In this document: positions 24,292-34,242 of the stretch, one piece after another
Layout: every line of letters begins with the position of its first letter
Position numbering within the stretch: position 1 is the stretch's first letter
Origin: UBA6522 sp965262365
GTDB taxonomy: Bacteria > Pseudomonadota > Gammaproteobacteria > Steroidobacterales > Rariloculaceae
Direction of reading: 5' to 3'
NCBI GenBank assembly: GCA_965262365.1
Contig: OZ253541.1
Coordinates: forward strand, 5,766,001-5,830,000
Length of the DNA stretch: 64,000 nt
Notes under the pieces: model-generated
Seen by the model: the letters and a program-made list of their open reading frames with translations, nothing else
The model's database searches: none
Told to the model about the DNA's origin: nothing
Program-made: the position numbers and the translations under genes

Positions 24292-25083
24292 ATGCGTCTG
24301 TCAAAAATGAATGCGATTGTGCCACTGGCGCTTGGCCTCGTGTTCCAGGGAACTGCTTGCGCGCAAGGCTGGATCAAGTATATCGATGAAGGAGATCGGT
24401 TCGTTGTGAATTTCCCTGGTGAGCCAGAGATTCTGGAGGTTGATTACATCACCGAATCGGGTGTCACCATCCCATCCCGCATCTATAGCGTCGAAAACGG
24501 AAATAGCCGCTTTGCGATAACTGTAGTGGACTTCACAGTGGCTGATCAGGCACACGTGGCGCGCTGCCGTCGAATGGAGGCAGAACTCGATATAGTAAGC
24601 CCCAATCAGTGCAGGGGCCGCGGTCACCTGGCTGACATCAGAGGCTCGATCGCGTTCGAGGCATGGAACATTCGCCGACGCGATAGCGGCGAGATCACTT
24701 ACGACGCATTTGGACAAGTAGATGGGGTCCCGGGACACCAGATACAGATACTCCATCCCGATGAGTCTCGATCCTTCATTGGTCTGTATATGCATGATCG
24801 CCGCCTCTATGTCCTCGAAGGAACGGTGCCGGGCGACGACCCACCTCCCGGGCTCTTTCAGCAATCCCTGGGAATGCTGGATGAGATGGGAAGACGGGTT
24901 CGTTACGAGAGTGACGCCGAGGGCAATTACTCTCGCGTGCAGACTCTCTATGAGTATGTGGGGGAAGAAGACCCGGTTACCGGGGAACCCGTGTCGGATT
25001 TTTCTGCGGGCGACGATGGTCGTATCAGGGACGCCGGCGAAAGAACTGGAATCTGGGTACCCGAAGCATCCGGAGATCAGTAG
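24292..25083 (+). CDS. Secreted hypothetical protein downstream of DUF6152
   Basis: A 263-residue protein with a signal peptide (MRLSKMNAIVPLALGLVFQGTACAQ). GWIKYIDEGDRFVVNFPGEP, in which a FxVxFPGEP-like phrase precedes a beta-rich domain, recalls small periplasmic proteins of unknown function. No enzymatic motif is visible. GGAGAAG lies 8 bases before the ATG. It is probably co-transcribed with the DUF6152 gene just upstream; I do not recognise the family. Confidence 0.72.
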   Translation: MRLSKMNAIVPLALGLVFQGTACAQGWIKYIDEGDRFVVNFPGEPEILEVDYITESGVTIPSRIYSVENGNSRFAITVVDFTVADQAHVARCRRMEAELDIVSPNQCRGRGHLADIRGSIAFEAWNIRRRDSGEITYDAFGQVDGVPGHQIQILHPDESRSFIGLYMHDRRLYVLEGTVPGDDPPPGLFQQSLGMLDEMGRRVRYESDAEGNYSRVQTLYEYVGEEDPVTGEPVSDFSAGDDGRIRDAGERTGIWVPEASGDQ

Positions 25084-25281
25084 ACCGGACCGCCAATTTT
25101 CAAATCCAAATCTACGTCAGCAATTCTAAAGTCCATTGAAATACTGGTAATGGCGCCAGGTACTCGGCACGCTATCGGTCTGTTCGCTCAGGCCACTGAC
25201 GGGCGCGGTGCTCCATGCCTGGACGCGGCCACAGAGCGTCAACTTCGCAACCTGAAATCGCGCCCGGAGCAGAGTCTGGCA

Positions 25282-26544
25282 ATGAGCTTTCCCGTCGAAG
25301 CCATCCGTAGTGAGTTTCCGGCACTGTCGCTGAGTGATGCCGGCAAGCCTCGGATCTATTTCGACAATCCCGCGGGCACACAGGTCCCGCAACGGGTCAT
25401 CGATCGGGTCCGCGAATGTCTGGTCGACAGCAATGCCAATCTGCATGGACATTTTGCGAGCTCCAGAAGCGCAACGGCCATTGTCGACGAGGCACACCAG
25501 GCGATGGCGGACCTGCTCAATGCGAACTCCGCGCAGGAGATCGTTTTCGGCCAGAACATGACGTCCCTGACGTTTCAGTTTTCCAGATCGATCGGGAAGC
25601 TGCTCAATCCAGGAGACGAGATCATCCTGACCCGGATGGATCACGATGCCAACGTCACGCCCTGGGTGTTGCTGGCGCGGGATATCGGCCTTGAAATCAA
25701 GTGGTGGGACTTTGATCACGACGCGTATGAATTCGATATCTATACGCTCGACCCGCTATTGACCGAACACACCAAACTCGTGTGCGTCTGCCACGCGAGC
25801 AATCTCCTTGGAACCATTAACGACGTAGCGACCATCACCGAACGTGCACATTCGGTCGGTGCCCTGGTTTACGTCGACGCAGTGCAGTACGCTCCACATG
25901 CGCCCATCGACGTACAGGCGCTGGGGTGCGACTTTCTGGTCTGCTCGGCTTACAAGTTCTACGGTCCGCATCAGGGCATCCTGTGGGGCCGCGAGGCCGT
26001 ACTGGAGCATTTGCCTCCCTACAAGCTCCGCCCGGCGCCGGACAGCCTCCCCGGGCGTTTCGAAACCGGCACGCTGAATCACGAGGCGATGGCCGGCGTC
26101 ACAGCAGCCGTGGACTATCTGGCCTGGATCGGCGAACGATTTGCCTGTTCACCCAACTCGCGTTTTGCCGCGTTCAAAGGCAGGCGCCGCCACGTGCGCG
26201 ATGGGCTCGACCTGGCGTTTGCACACGAGACCATCTTGGCGAAACGCCTGATTGAGGGCTTGCTCGAAATTCAGGGCGTACGAATCCATGGAATCACGGA
26301 TCCTGCGGCACTCGCGCGGCGGGTCCCGACCGTGTCCTTAACCCTGGCCGGTCGCGACCCCGCCCGGATCGCAAAATTTTTGGGACGGGCCAATATTTTC
26401 GTCTGGCACGGCCACAATTACGCGGTGGAACCGATCAACGCATTGGGGCTGAATGACACAGGCGGGGTAGTGCGGATCGGCATCGTGCACTACAACACGA
26501 AGCAGGAAATCGATGCCTGTCTTGATGTCTTGCGCAACGTCTAG
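25282..26544 (+). CDS. Cysteine desulfurase-like aminotransferase class V protein
   Basis: A 420-residue fold-type I PLP enzyme from ATG 25282 (MSFPVEAIRSEFPALS); the 44 in-frame codons upstream lack family similarity. Motifs are FDNPAGTQVP, NANLHGHFASSRSA, the aspartate/His pair in YVDAVQYAPH, and the Schiff-base lysine in FLVCSAYKFYGPHQGILWG. This matches the branch of SufS-like proteins sometimes called cysteine desulfurase-like. The HHHTPVDVK-type scaffold partners (IscU or SufE) are not nearby, so the substrate may not be cysteine. Confidence 0.84.
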   Translation: MSFPVEAIRSEFPALSLSDAGKPRIYFDNPAGTQVPQRVIDRVRECLVDSNANLHGHFASSRSATAIVDEAHQAMADLLNANSAQEIVFGQNMTSLTFQFSRSIGKLLNPGDEIILTRMDHDANVTPWVLLARDIGLEIKWWDFDHDAYEFDIYTLDPLLTEHTKLVCVCHASNLLGTINDVATITERAHSVGALVYVDAVQYAPHAPIDVQALGCDFLVCSAYKFYGPHQGILWGREAVLEHLPPYKLRPAPDSLPGRFETGTLNHEAMAGVTAAVDYLAWIGERFACSPNSRFAAFKGRRRHVRDGLDLAFAHETILAKRLIEGLLEIQGVRIHGITDPAALARRVPTVSLTLAGRDPARIAKFLGRANIFVWHGHNYAVEPINALGLNDTGGVVRIGIVHYNTKQEIDACLDVLRNV

Positions 26545-26886
26545 GGCTATAACGATCTCCGGGTTCTTCAGCAAGGAATCGTTCCGTTCAAGTTACCTTG
26601 ATTCACTGGGCACGGGCGCGTCAAAGTGGGTGCCGCCATGCTCGGGCGTGCACTCGCGCGTCGGCGGAGTAGAACCATCCGCCCGGTGTCTCGCCGTACG
26701 CAAGCTCCGTCAATTCGAATCTTGACGGCCGCGGATCGGATTCCGTGCGATGCGTCACTCTGCAGCTTTGTAAACGATCTGACCGCCGGTCCGCCCGGGA
26801 CGTCGGAGAAATGCCTGCGGCCCGGTATGAAGCCGTTTGTGTTGTTGCAACCATTGGATTACATTGGTTCGCGGAGGCTGTATGCA
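26545..26886. other. Intergenic region upstream of the metal-efflux genes
   Basis: These 342 bp lie between the SufS-like gene and the small His/Cys-rich protein. I see no convincing reading frame; open frames across it lack a start signal or family features. The last 40 bp contain an imperfect inverted repeat and a ribosome site, so the promoter of the cus genes is most likely here. Confidence 0.6.
26849..26869. promoter_or_regulatory. Imperfect inverted repeat, candidate operator of the cus genes
   Basis: AACCATTG, five bases, CATTGGTT: eight-base arms with one mismatch, ending 17 bases before the ATG at 26887 and next to its GGAGG. The position would suit a repressor or a metal-responsive regulator. 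No regulator gene is adjacent, and the site does not clearly match a CueR box. Confidence 0.3.
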
Positions 26887-27306
26887 ATGAATGCCCTCGC
26901 TGCCATTCGCCGCCGGCACAAGCGCTGGAATCCCAGGCGGGCGGCTCTCCTTACCGTCGCATGGCTCGGCATGCTGTGGCAGCCCTGCGCTATGACCATG
27001 GACATGGAGGCCCACGCCGGGCACGAGCAGCAGCACTCCTGTCCCCATTGTCCGCCGCCGCAGCACACCGATTGCGAAGACGGCGCCGATGCGTGCGTAT
27101 ATGTCGATCGGTACGACGCCGATCGGCGGGCCGCAAAGCACAAGGCCGGTGCGGGCGTCGAAGACGTGCAGTTCGTGGCGCTCCCGTCCTGCGTAATCTC
27201 GAGGCTGCCGCTCCCGTCATCGGGTTTTGCGGGGTTTGCGGTACATGAAACCGCCCCGCCCATCAGACCACCCCTCAACATCCTGTTCTGTTCCTATCTG
27301 AAGTAG
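26887..27306 (+). CDS. Small His/Cys-rich exported protein preceding CusCBA
   Basis: A 139-residue protein from ATG 26887 with GGAGG at about 9 bases. A positively charged N-terminus (RRRHKRWNPRRAALL) leads to a hydrophobic segment. It is followed by a metal-ligand-rich stretch: M-x-M-x-M/H residues in AMTMDMEAHAGHEQQH, then CPHC, C and C in PPPQHTDCEDGADACVY. A further hydrophobic C-terminus follows. It probably binds Cu or Ag in the periplasm and hands it to the CusCBA pump encoded 48 bp downstream, or serves as a sensor. It resembles unnamed proteins commonly found at the head of heavy-metal RND operons. Confidence 0.72.
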   Translation: MNALAAIRRRHKRWNPRRAALLTVAWLGMLWQPCAMTMDMEAHAGHEQQHSCPHCPPPQHTDCEDGADACVYVDRYDADRRAAKHKAGAGVEDVQFVALPSCVISRLPLPSSGFAGFAVHETAPPIRPPLNILFCSYLK

Positions 27307-27354
27307 CGATCTCCCTGTAGCCGTTTCTTTCCGGTTTCAGACGAGGAGATCGTT

Positions 27355-28773
27355 ATGTCGTTTCCGCGCGGGCAATCGTCCCGCTTCATTTTCCGTTGGC
27401 GCACTGTCCGATGTTGCAGCGACCGCGTGTCGCCGCACCGGCAGCGCGCGGGCATCGCCGCCGCTTCTGCGTTGATGTGCCTCGCGACGGCCGGAGGCGC
27501 ACAGGAAGGCGCCATCGCCGCGCAAGCGGCTGCTGCCGCTACGCAAGTGCGCGAGACGCGCGGACTGGCGCTTGCCGAGGCCGTGGAGATCGCGCTCGCC
27601 GCCAATCCCTACTTCGCCTCGACCCTTGCCCATGCCCGGGCGCTACAGGAGATACCGCCCCAGGCCGGCGCCCTTCCGGACCCGATCGTGGGCCTGAACG
27701 CCATGAACCTGCCGATCGATTCGTTCAGTCTCGATCGCGAGCCGATGACGCAGCTTCAGGTCACCTTCAGCCAGGCGATTCCCTTTCCCGGCAATCGTCA
27801 ACTCATGGAAGACGCCGCGCGGTACGAGGCAGATGCCGGCTTCGCCCGGGTGGAAGATACGCGGCTGACGCTTGCGGCACGGGTCCGTGCCACCTGGTGG
27901 CGGCTGTTCCAGCAGGACCGCGCGCTGGAGATCGTCGCGCAGAACCAGGCGCTGATGCGGGACTTCATCGAGATTGCGCAGACCAGGTACCGGGTCGGCG
28001 ACGGCCTGCAGCAGGACGTGCTGCTGGCGCAACTCGAACTCTCTCGCCTGCTGGACCGGGAACTGCGCCTGGCCGGGATGCGCGCGCACACCGAGGCGGC
28101 GCTGGCCGCGCTGCTGGACAGCGCGCCCGGGGAAGCGATCCGCTTGCCGCCGATACCCGGCAACGTGACGCTGCCGGATGTGCCGGCGGCAGTCGAGCTG
28201 GTGCAGGCCGCCGTGGCCGATCACCCGGCGCTGACGGCCGAGAACGCGCTGGTGGGCGCGGCCCGCGCGCGGCTGAATCTTTCCGAACGATACAACCGGC
28301 CGAATTTCTCCCTGGGAGCCGGGTACGGGTACCGTCGGGGCGACGATCCGTTTCGCGGCGGTGAGCGGTCGGACTTCGTGAGCGTGATGTTCAACGTGAC
28401 CGTGCCGATCTACGCCGAATCGAAGCAGCGCCGCGCCATTGAGCAGCGCAGTCACGAGGTCACCCAGCGAGAGTTCTCGTTCCGCCACGCGCTGGGCTCG
28501 ATCCAGGCGGCCATAGGCGGCCACCGCGCGGATTACGAGGCTGCCCGCGAACAGGTCTCGCTGATCGAGACCGCGATCATTCCCCAGGCGCAGCAGACGG
28601 TGACGTCCATGCTGGCGGCCTACCAGGTCAACCAGGTCGATTTTCTCAACGTCCTGAATACCCAGATCACCCTGTACAACTCCCAGATCGAGTATTGGGA
28701 GGCGCTCGGCACGGCCAAGGCGGCCCTGGCGCAACTCGCCGCGTCCGCCGGCATGGAGACGCTCTATGAATAG
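27355..28773 (+). CDS. cusC: TolC-family outer-membrane channel of a Cu/Ag efflux system
   Basis: A 472-residue outer-membrane efflux protein: signal region around AGIAAASALMCLATAGGA, then two repeats of the OEP domain (GLALAEAVEIALAANPYF, and later LVGAARARLNLSERYNRPNF with the GAGYGYR beta strand). GAGGAGATC precedes the ATG. It overlaps cusB by 8 bp. It forms the exit duct for the CusBA complex. Family CzcC/CusC is inferred from the partners. Confidence 0.9.
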   Translation: MSFPRGQSSRFIFRWRTVRCCSDRVSPHRQRAGIAAASALMCLATAGGAQEGAIAAQAAAAATQVRETRGLALAEAVEIALAANPYFASTLAHARALQEIPPQAGALPDPIVGLNAMNLPIDSFSLDREPMTQLQVTFSQAIPFPGNRQLMEDAARYEADAGFARVEDTRLTLAARVRATWWRLFQQDRALEIVAQNQALMRDFIEIAQTRYRVGDGLQQDVLLAQLELSRLLDRELRLAGMRAHTEAALAALLDSAPGEAIRLPPIPGNVTLPDVPAAVELVQAAVADHPALTAENALVGAARARLNLSERYNRPNFSLGAGYGYRRGDDPFRGGERSDFVSVMFNVTVPIYAESKQRRAIEQRSHEVTQREFSFRHALGSIQAAIGGHRADYEAAREQVSLIETAIIPQAQQTVTSMLAAYQVNQVDFLNVLNTQITLYNSQIEYWEALGTAKAALAQLAASAGMETLYE

Positions 28774-30034
28774 AATCATCTCGATATCCCTCATCGTCGT
28801 TGCGGTCGCGCTTCTGGCGGGCGGCGGCGGGTACTGGCTGGCCGGCCAGCGCATGGAGTCGCCGCCCGTCGTGTCGGCCGGCGGCGAACCCGAGCCGCAG
28901 TTCTACCAGCACCCGATGACACCCGAAATCACCTCGCCGGTTCCGGCCAAGGACGATATGGGCATGGACTACATTCCGGTCTACGCCGGCTCGGGTGGCG
29001 TCTCCGGGCCGGCCGGGACGGTGCAGATCGACCCGGTGACGGTGCAGCGCATCGGCGTGCGAACGGCGGCCGCCGAGCGGCGCACGCTGTCACGCACGAT
29101 CCATACGCTCGGGCGCGTCGACTACGACGAGCGGCGCATCGTGCGGCTGCACCCCAAGATCGACGGCTGGATCGACGAACTCTACGTGGAGACGACCGGC
29201 GAGCCGATCGACGCGGACGAGATCCTGCTCAGCATCTATTCGCCGCAACTCGTGGGCACGCAACAGGAATACCTGGTGGCGCTGCGCAATCGCGAAACGC
29301 TGAGCGCAAGCCCGTTTCCCGATGTCCGTCAGGGCGCCGGTGAGCTGGTGCAGTCGACGCTGGACAGGCTCAGGCTGCTGGACGTGCCGGAACACCAGAT
29401 CACCGACCTGATCCAAACGGGTGCGGTGCAGGAACAGCTCCACATTCACTCCCCGGCGGCCGGCATCATCACGAATATCGGCGCTCGGGAGGGACAGTAC
29501 GTTACGCCCCAGACCGAGCTCTACAGCATTGCAGACGTGACCACCGTGTGGGTGCTCGTGGACATCTTCGAGGACGAACTGCCGTGGGTGCGGCCGGGCG
29601 ACCAGGCCCGCATGACCATCGCCGGTGTGCCGGGACAGATCTTCGAAGGCCGGCTGGCCTACATCTACCCCTATGCGGAGAGCCGGACGCGGACCATCAA
29701 GGCGCGGCTGGAATTCGACAATCCGGATTTTCTGCTAAAGCCCGAGATGTTCGCCGACGTGACAATCGAGGCGAGTCCAGAGGCGGATGTAGTGGCGGTG
29801 CCTTCCGAAGCCGTGGTTCGCTCGGGCATCCGCGAGCTGGTCTTCGTGGTGCGCGAACCGGGCCGGTTCGAACCGCGGGAGGTGCGGCTGGGCGTCAGCA
29901 GCGGCGGCTGGACGCAGATCCTGGACGGGGTGGCGGCGGGGGAGGAAGTGGTCGTCTCCGCGCAGTTCCTGATCGACTCCGAATCGAAGCTGCGCGAAGC
30001 GGCGGCCAAGATGCTGGAGGCTCGCGATGATTAG
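28766..30034 (+). CDS. cusB: Periplasmic adaptor (membrane fusion protein) of a Cu/Ag RND pump
   Basis: A 422-residue protein with an N-terminal anchor (ISISLIVVAVALLAGGGGYW) and a heavy-metal-binding YHS-like domain (QFYQHPMTPEITSPVPAKDD ... MGMDYIPVY, ~46-72), which is typical of CusB adaptors. The barrel-sandwich and beta-barrel parts follow (ARIDGWI.., ..SPAAGIITNIGAREGQYVTP). It overlaps cusC and cusA by 8 bp each. It gathers Cu(I)/Ag(I) in the periplasm and passes it to CusA. Confidence 0.92.
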   Translation: MNRIISISLIVVAVALLAGGGGYWLAGQRMESPPVVSAGGEPEPQFYQHPMTPEITSPVPAKDDMGMDYIPVYAGSGGVSGPAGTVQIDPVTVQRIGVRTAAAERRTLSRTIHTLGRVDYDERRIVRLHPKIDGWIDELYVETTGEPIDADEILLSIYSPQLVGTQQEYLVALRNRETLSASPFPDVRQGAGELVQSTLDRLRLLDVPEHQITDLIQTGAVQEQLHIHSPAAGIITNIGAREGQYVTPQTELYSIADVTTVWVLVDIFEDELPWVRPGDQARMTIAGVPGQIFEGRLAYIYPYAESRTRTIKARLEFDNPDFLLKPEMFADVTIEASPEADVVAVPSEAVVRSGIRELVFVVREPGRFEPREVRLGVSSGGWTQILDGVAAGEEVVVSAQFLIDSESKLREAAAKMLEARDD

Positions 30035-33000
30035 GCGGATCATTTCCGCGTCGCTGGAGAATCGGTTCCTGGTGGTGATTCTCGTCCTGCTCACCGTGGC
30101 GGCCGGGATCGGCGCGTTGCGCACGATCCCGCTGGACGCGATCCCGGATCTCTCCGACGTGCAGGTGATCGTACTCACCGAATACCCCGGCCAGGCGCCC
30201 CAGGTGGTCGAGGATCAGGTGACCTATCCGCTCACCACGGCCATGCTGGCGGTGCCGTTCGCAGAGGTAGTGCGGGGGTATTCGTTCTTCGGGCTGTCCT
30301 TCGTCTACATCATTTTCGAGGACGGCACGGACATGTACTGGGCGCGCTCGCGCGTGCTGGAATACCTGAACTTCGTTAGCGGACGGCTGCCGGAGGGAGT
30401 CACGCCGACCCTGGGGCCCGATGCGACCGGTGTCGGCTGGATCTACGAATACGCGCTGGTCGACCGCAGCGGCCGGCACGACCTGGCGGAGTTGAGGTCC
30501 ATCCAGGACTGGTACCTGCGCTACCCGCTGCAGACCGTCCCCGGCGTTGCGGAGGTCGCCTCCGTAGGCGGCTACGTCAAGCAGTACCAGGTGGAAGTGG
30601 ACCCCAACGCCCTGCAGGCCTACAACATCCCGATCTCCACGGTCCGGCACGCCATCATGCGCTCCAACCGCGATGTCGGCGGGCGCCTGATCGAGATGTC
30701 CGAGACCGAATACATGGTCCGCGGGCTGGGCTATATCCGCTCGATCGCGGATATCGAGGAGATTGCGGTGGGGTCGGATTCGCGCGGAACGCCGATCCGC
30801 ATCCGCGACATCGCCAGGGTGCAGATCGGGCCGGAGTTGCGCCGCGGCATCGCCGAACTCAACGGCGAGGGTGAGGTGGCCGGCGGCGTGGTGGTGATGC
30901 GCTACGGCGAGAACGCGCTGCGTACCATCGAACGCGTCAGGGAGAAGATCGAGGAACTGAAGGCGGGGCTGCCCGAAGGGGTGGAGATCGTGCCCGTCTA
31001 CGACCGCGGCGACCTGATCGAGAGCGCCGTCGACAACCTGTCGAATACCCTGCTGCTGGAGTTCGTGCTGGTCACGCTTATCTGCGCCGTCTTCCTGCTG
31101 CACCTGCGTTCCGCGCTGGTGGTCGCGATCGCGCTGCCCATCGGCATCCTGCTGGCGTTCATCGCCATGCGCCTGCAGGGTATCGACGCCAACATCATGT
31201 CGCTGGGCGGCATCGCCATCGCCATCGGCGCCATGGTGGACGGCCCCATCGTGCTGATCGAGAACGCGCACCGGCATCTGGCGCTCGCCGCCGAAGGCCG
31301 GACCGGCCCGCTGAGCGCCCGGGAGCGCTGGCGGGTGGTGGCCACGGCGGCGCGGGAAGTGGGTCCGGCGCTGTTCTTTTCGCTGCTGGTCGTGGTGGTG
31401 TCGTATTTTGCGATCTTCACGCTCCAGGACCAGGAGGGGCGGCTGTTCAAGCCCCTGGCATTCACCAGCAGCTACTCCATGGCCGGCGCGGCGCTGCTCG
31501 CGATCACGGTGGTGCCGATCCTGATCGGTTATTTCGTCCGCGGGCGGATCCGCGGCGATGCCCACAATCCCGTCAGCCGGCTGCTTGCGGCGGTGCACGC
31601 CCCGCTGCTCAGGGGGTTGCTGCGCTGGCGTGCGGTGACGCTGGTCATGGCCGTGGGTCTGCTGGCGCTGGCCTGGTACCCGCTGTCACGGTTCGGGACC
31701 GAGTTCATGCCGCCGCTCGACGAGGGGGACATTCTCTACATGCCTACGACCTTTCCGGGCGTGTCGATCACCAAGGCCGGGGAACTGCTGCAGCAGACCG
31801 ACAAGATCCTGAGCACGTTTCCGGAAGTCGAATCCGTGTTCGGCAAGATCGGCCGGGCGGAGACGGCGACCGATCCGGCGCCGCTGTCCATGATCGAGAC
31901 CATCGCTCGTCTCAAACCGCGCGAGCAATGGCCGGACCCCGGCAAGACCACCGCCGGCCTGATGCGGGAGATGGATGCGGCAATCCGGTTCCCCGGCCTC
32001 GCCAACACCTGGACGATGCCCATCCGGACGCGGATCGACATGCTTGCGACAGGCATCAGGACCCCGGTGGGCATCAAGATCGGCGGTCCCGATCTGGTCG
32101 TGCTGGAGCGCATCGCCCTGGATGCGGAGCAGGTGATGTTAACGCTGCCCGAAACACTCTCAGCGTACGGCGACCGTGCGGCCGGCGGGTATTTCCTGGA
32201 CTTCGACATCCTGCGTGTTGAAGCGGCCCGGTACGGCCTGACATCGGGCGACATCCAGGACGTGATCATGTCTGCGGTGGGCGGCGTGCAGGTCACGGAA
32301 ACGGTGGAGGGCCTCGAGCGGTATCCTGTCAATATCCGCTATCCACGCGAGTTGCGGGACGATCCCGACAGGCTGCGCCGGGTGCTGATCCCCACACCCT
32401 CCGGTGCACAGATCCCGCTGGGGCAGGTGGCCGACATCGTGTTGCGCAGGGGGCCACCGATGATCAAGAGCGAGGGCGCCCGGCCCAACGCCTGGGTGTA
32501 CATTGACCTGGCCACTTCGGATGTCGGCGGTTTCGTCGCCAGGGCCCGGCAGGTGCTGGCGGAGCAGGTCGAGATTCCGCCAGGGTACACGGTCACCTGG
32601 TCCGGCCAATACGAGTACCTGGCACGCGCGGTCGAGCGGCTGCGGATCGTCATACCGGCGACGCTGTTTCTCATGTTCCTGCTGCTGTACTTCAACTTCC
32701 GCAACGTCTCGGCGCCGCTGACCGTCATGTTGTCCGTACCGTTCGCCCTGCTCGGGGGGTTCTGGATGGTCTACTGGTACGGTTTCAATCTTTCGGTGGC
32801 CGTCGCCGTGGGCTTCATCGCCCTGGCCGGCGTGGCGGTCGAGACCGGCGTGCTGGTGCTCACCTTCATCGAGGAAGCCGTCGGCGAACGGCGCCGGGCG
32901 AAGCGAGAAGCCCATGCCAGAGGCGAGGCCGGCTCCACCCGGCTGAACGTTCAGGAGATCAGGGAAGCGGTTCGCCTGGGGACTTCCCGGCGGGTTCGGG

Positions 33001-33203
33001 CCGTGGCCATGACCGCAGCTTCGACCATCGCGGGGCTGCTTCCCATCATGCTGAGTTCCGGGACGGGGTCGGACGTCATGAAGCGTATCGCCGCTCCGAT
33101 GGTGGGCGGTATGGTGACCACCGCGGTGCTGTGCCTCCTGGTATTGCCCGTGGTGTACAGTATCGTGCTTCAGGTCAGGGAGAGAATGAAGCAGGCTGGC
33201 TAG
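30027..33203 (+). CDS. cusA: Heavy-metal RND transporter, Cu(I)/Ag(I) type
   Basis: A 1058-residue inner-membrane pump with 12 helices and two large periplasmic loops. The three methionines that bind Cu/Ag in E. coli CusA are present: Met572 in ILYMPTTFPG, Met622 in PLSMIET and Met672 in RIDMLATG, the last in the same spacing as in the known protein. Proton-relay region: ..GGIAIAIGAMVDGPIVLIENAH. The methionine triad argues for Cu(I)/Ag(I) rather than Zn/Co/Cd (CzcA). The upstream adaptor also carries a Cus-type metal domain. Confidence 0.95.
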   Translation: MIRRIISASLENRFLVVILVLLTVAAGIGALRTIPLDAIPDLSDVQVIVLTEYPGQAPQVVEDQVTYPLTTAMLAVPFAEVVRGYSFFGLSFVYIIFEDGTDMYWARSRVLEYLNFVSGRLPEGVTPTLGPDATGVGWIYEYALVDRSGRHDLAELRSIQDWYLRYPLQTVPGVAEVASVGGYVKQYQVEVDPNALQAYNIPISTVRHAIMRSNRDVGGRLIEMSETEYMVRGLGYIRSIADIEEIAVGSDSRGTPIRIRDIARVQIGPELRRGIAELNGEGEVAGGVVVMRYGENALRTIERVREKIEELKAGLPEGVEIVPVYDRGDLIESAVDNLSNTLLLEFVLVTLICAVFLLHLRSALVVAIALPIGILLAFIAMRLQGIDANIMSLGGIAIAIGAMVDGPIVLIENAHRHLALAAEGRTGPLSARERWRVVATAAREVGPALFFSLLVVVVSYFAIFTLQDQEGRLFKPLAFTSSYSMAGAALLAITVVPILIGYFVRGRIRGDAHNPVSRLLAAVHAPLLRGLLRWRAVTLVMAVGLLALAWYPLSRFGTEFMPPLDEGDILYMPTTFPGVSITKAGELLQQTDKILSTFPEVESVFGKIGRAETATDPAPLSMIETIARLKPREQWPDPGKTTAGLMREMDAAIRFPGLANTWTMPIRTRIDMLATGIRTPVGIKIGGPDLVVLERIALDAEQVMLTLPETLSAYGDRAAGGYFLDFDILRVEAARYGLTSGDIQDVIMSAVGGVQVTETVEGLERYPVNIRYPRELRDDPDRLRRVLIPTPSGAQIPLGQVADIVLRRGPPMIKSEGARPNAWVYIDLATSDVGGFVARARQVLAEQVEIPPGYTVTWSGQYEYLARAVERLRIVIPATLFLMFLLLYFNFRNVSAPLTVMLSVPFALLGGFWMVYWYGFNLSVAVAVGFIALAGVAVETGVLVLTFIEEAVGERRRAKREAHARGEAGSTRLNVQEIREAVRLGTSRRVRAVAMTAASTIAGLLPIMLSSGTGSDVMKRIAAPMVGGMVTTAVLCLLVLPVVYSIVLQVRERMKQAG

Positions 33204-33264
33204 CAGCCGGACTTTTGCCACGGACTGCTTGAACCCGCAGCCTGCGTGAATGGGGCGATCGATC

Positions 33265-34221
33265 ATGCGATTTTCACTGGAATCGCTGCGCGCGGCGGCG
33301 GAAATCGTCTACCGGCAAGTGCCGGCGACACCGCAATACGTATGGCCGCTGCTCAGCGGTCACGCCGGGCTTAAGGTATGGGTCAAACACGAGAACCATA
33401 CGCAGACAGGCGCCTTCAAGGTTCGTGGGGGAATGCTCTACATGCACCACCTCAAGCAGCGTCAGCCGGACTGTCCCGGTGTGATTGCGGCGACCCGGGG
33501 CAACCATGGCCAGTCGATCGCGGTCAGCGCGACCCACCAGGGGCTGCGATCGGTGATCTGCGTACCGGAGGGCAACAACCCGGAAAAGAATGCCGCGATG
33601 ATCGCGCAGGGCGCCGAACTGGTCATACACGGCCGCGATTTCCAGGAGTCCCTGGAGCACGCTCGGCGGCTTGCGGCCGCCGAAGGTCTGCACATGGTGG
33701 CCGCCTTCGACCCGACCCTGGTGATGGGTGTCGCATCCTATGCCCTGGAGTTGTTCGCGGCCGCGGGACCGCTTGACGCGGTCTACGTGCCCATCGGGCT
33801 CGGCTCGGGAATCTGCGGCGTGATTGCGGCTCGCAACGCGCTCGGCTTGACGGTCGACGTCATCGGTGTGCAGGCTGAAGGAGCGCCCTGCTATGCACTA
33901 TCGTTCAAGGCCGGCAAGCCTGTCTCCACGCCCAGCGCGGATACGTTTGCCGATGGTGTGGCAACAAGGGTCCCCGTGCCCGAAGCCGTGGAGACGATCA
34001 ATCGGGAAGTCGCACGGGTGGTTACGGTGAGCGACGCCGCCATTCTCGAGGCCCAACGGCTGCTGCTCAGCCTGACCCACAATCTGGCGGAACCGGCGGG
34101 GGCGGCCGCGCTCGCGGCCCTGCTGGCGGAGCGCGGCAAGATGGCGGGAAAGATCGCGGCGGTAATTCTCAGCGGCGGGAACGCCGACGCCGCCAATCTG
34201 GAAGAACTTTTTCGCAGCTGA
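33265..34221 (+). CDS. Threonine/serine dehydratase-like PLP enzyme
   Basis: A 318-residue fold-type II PLP protein from ATG 33265 (ATG 33250 is in frame). Lysine in QTGAFKVRGG is the Schiff base, TRGNHGQSIAVSA and the glycine-rich GLGSGICG bind phosphate, and SGGNAD is at the end. There is no C-terminal ACT domain, so this is the short type. It deaminates threonine or serine to 2-oxoacids; racemase or other activities are possible. Single gene after cusA. Confidence 0.87.
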   Translation: MRFSLESLRAAAEIVYRQVPATPQYVWPLLSGHAGLKVWVKHENHTQTGAFKVRGGMLYMHHLKQRQPDCPGVIAATRGNHGQSIAVSATHQGLRSVICVPEGNNPEKNAAMIAQGAELVIHGRDFQESLEHARRLAAAEGLHMVAAFDPTLVMGVASYALELFAAAGPLDAVYVPIGLGSGICGVIAARNALGLTVDVIGVQAEGAPCYALSFKAGKPVSTPSADTFADGVATRVPVPEAVETINREVARVVTVSDAAILEAQRLLLSLTHNLAEPAGAAALAALLAERGKMAGKIAAVILSGGNADAANLEELFRS

Positions 34222-34242
34222 ATCGGACCGCGTTGCGGGCGT

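Noticed and set aside
29895..31598. 567-codon minus-strand frame opposite cusB/cusA
   Set aside because: His/Asp/Gln-rich nonsense composition typical of antisense of a GC-rich membrane protein.
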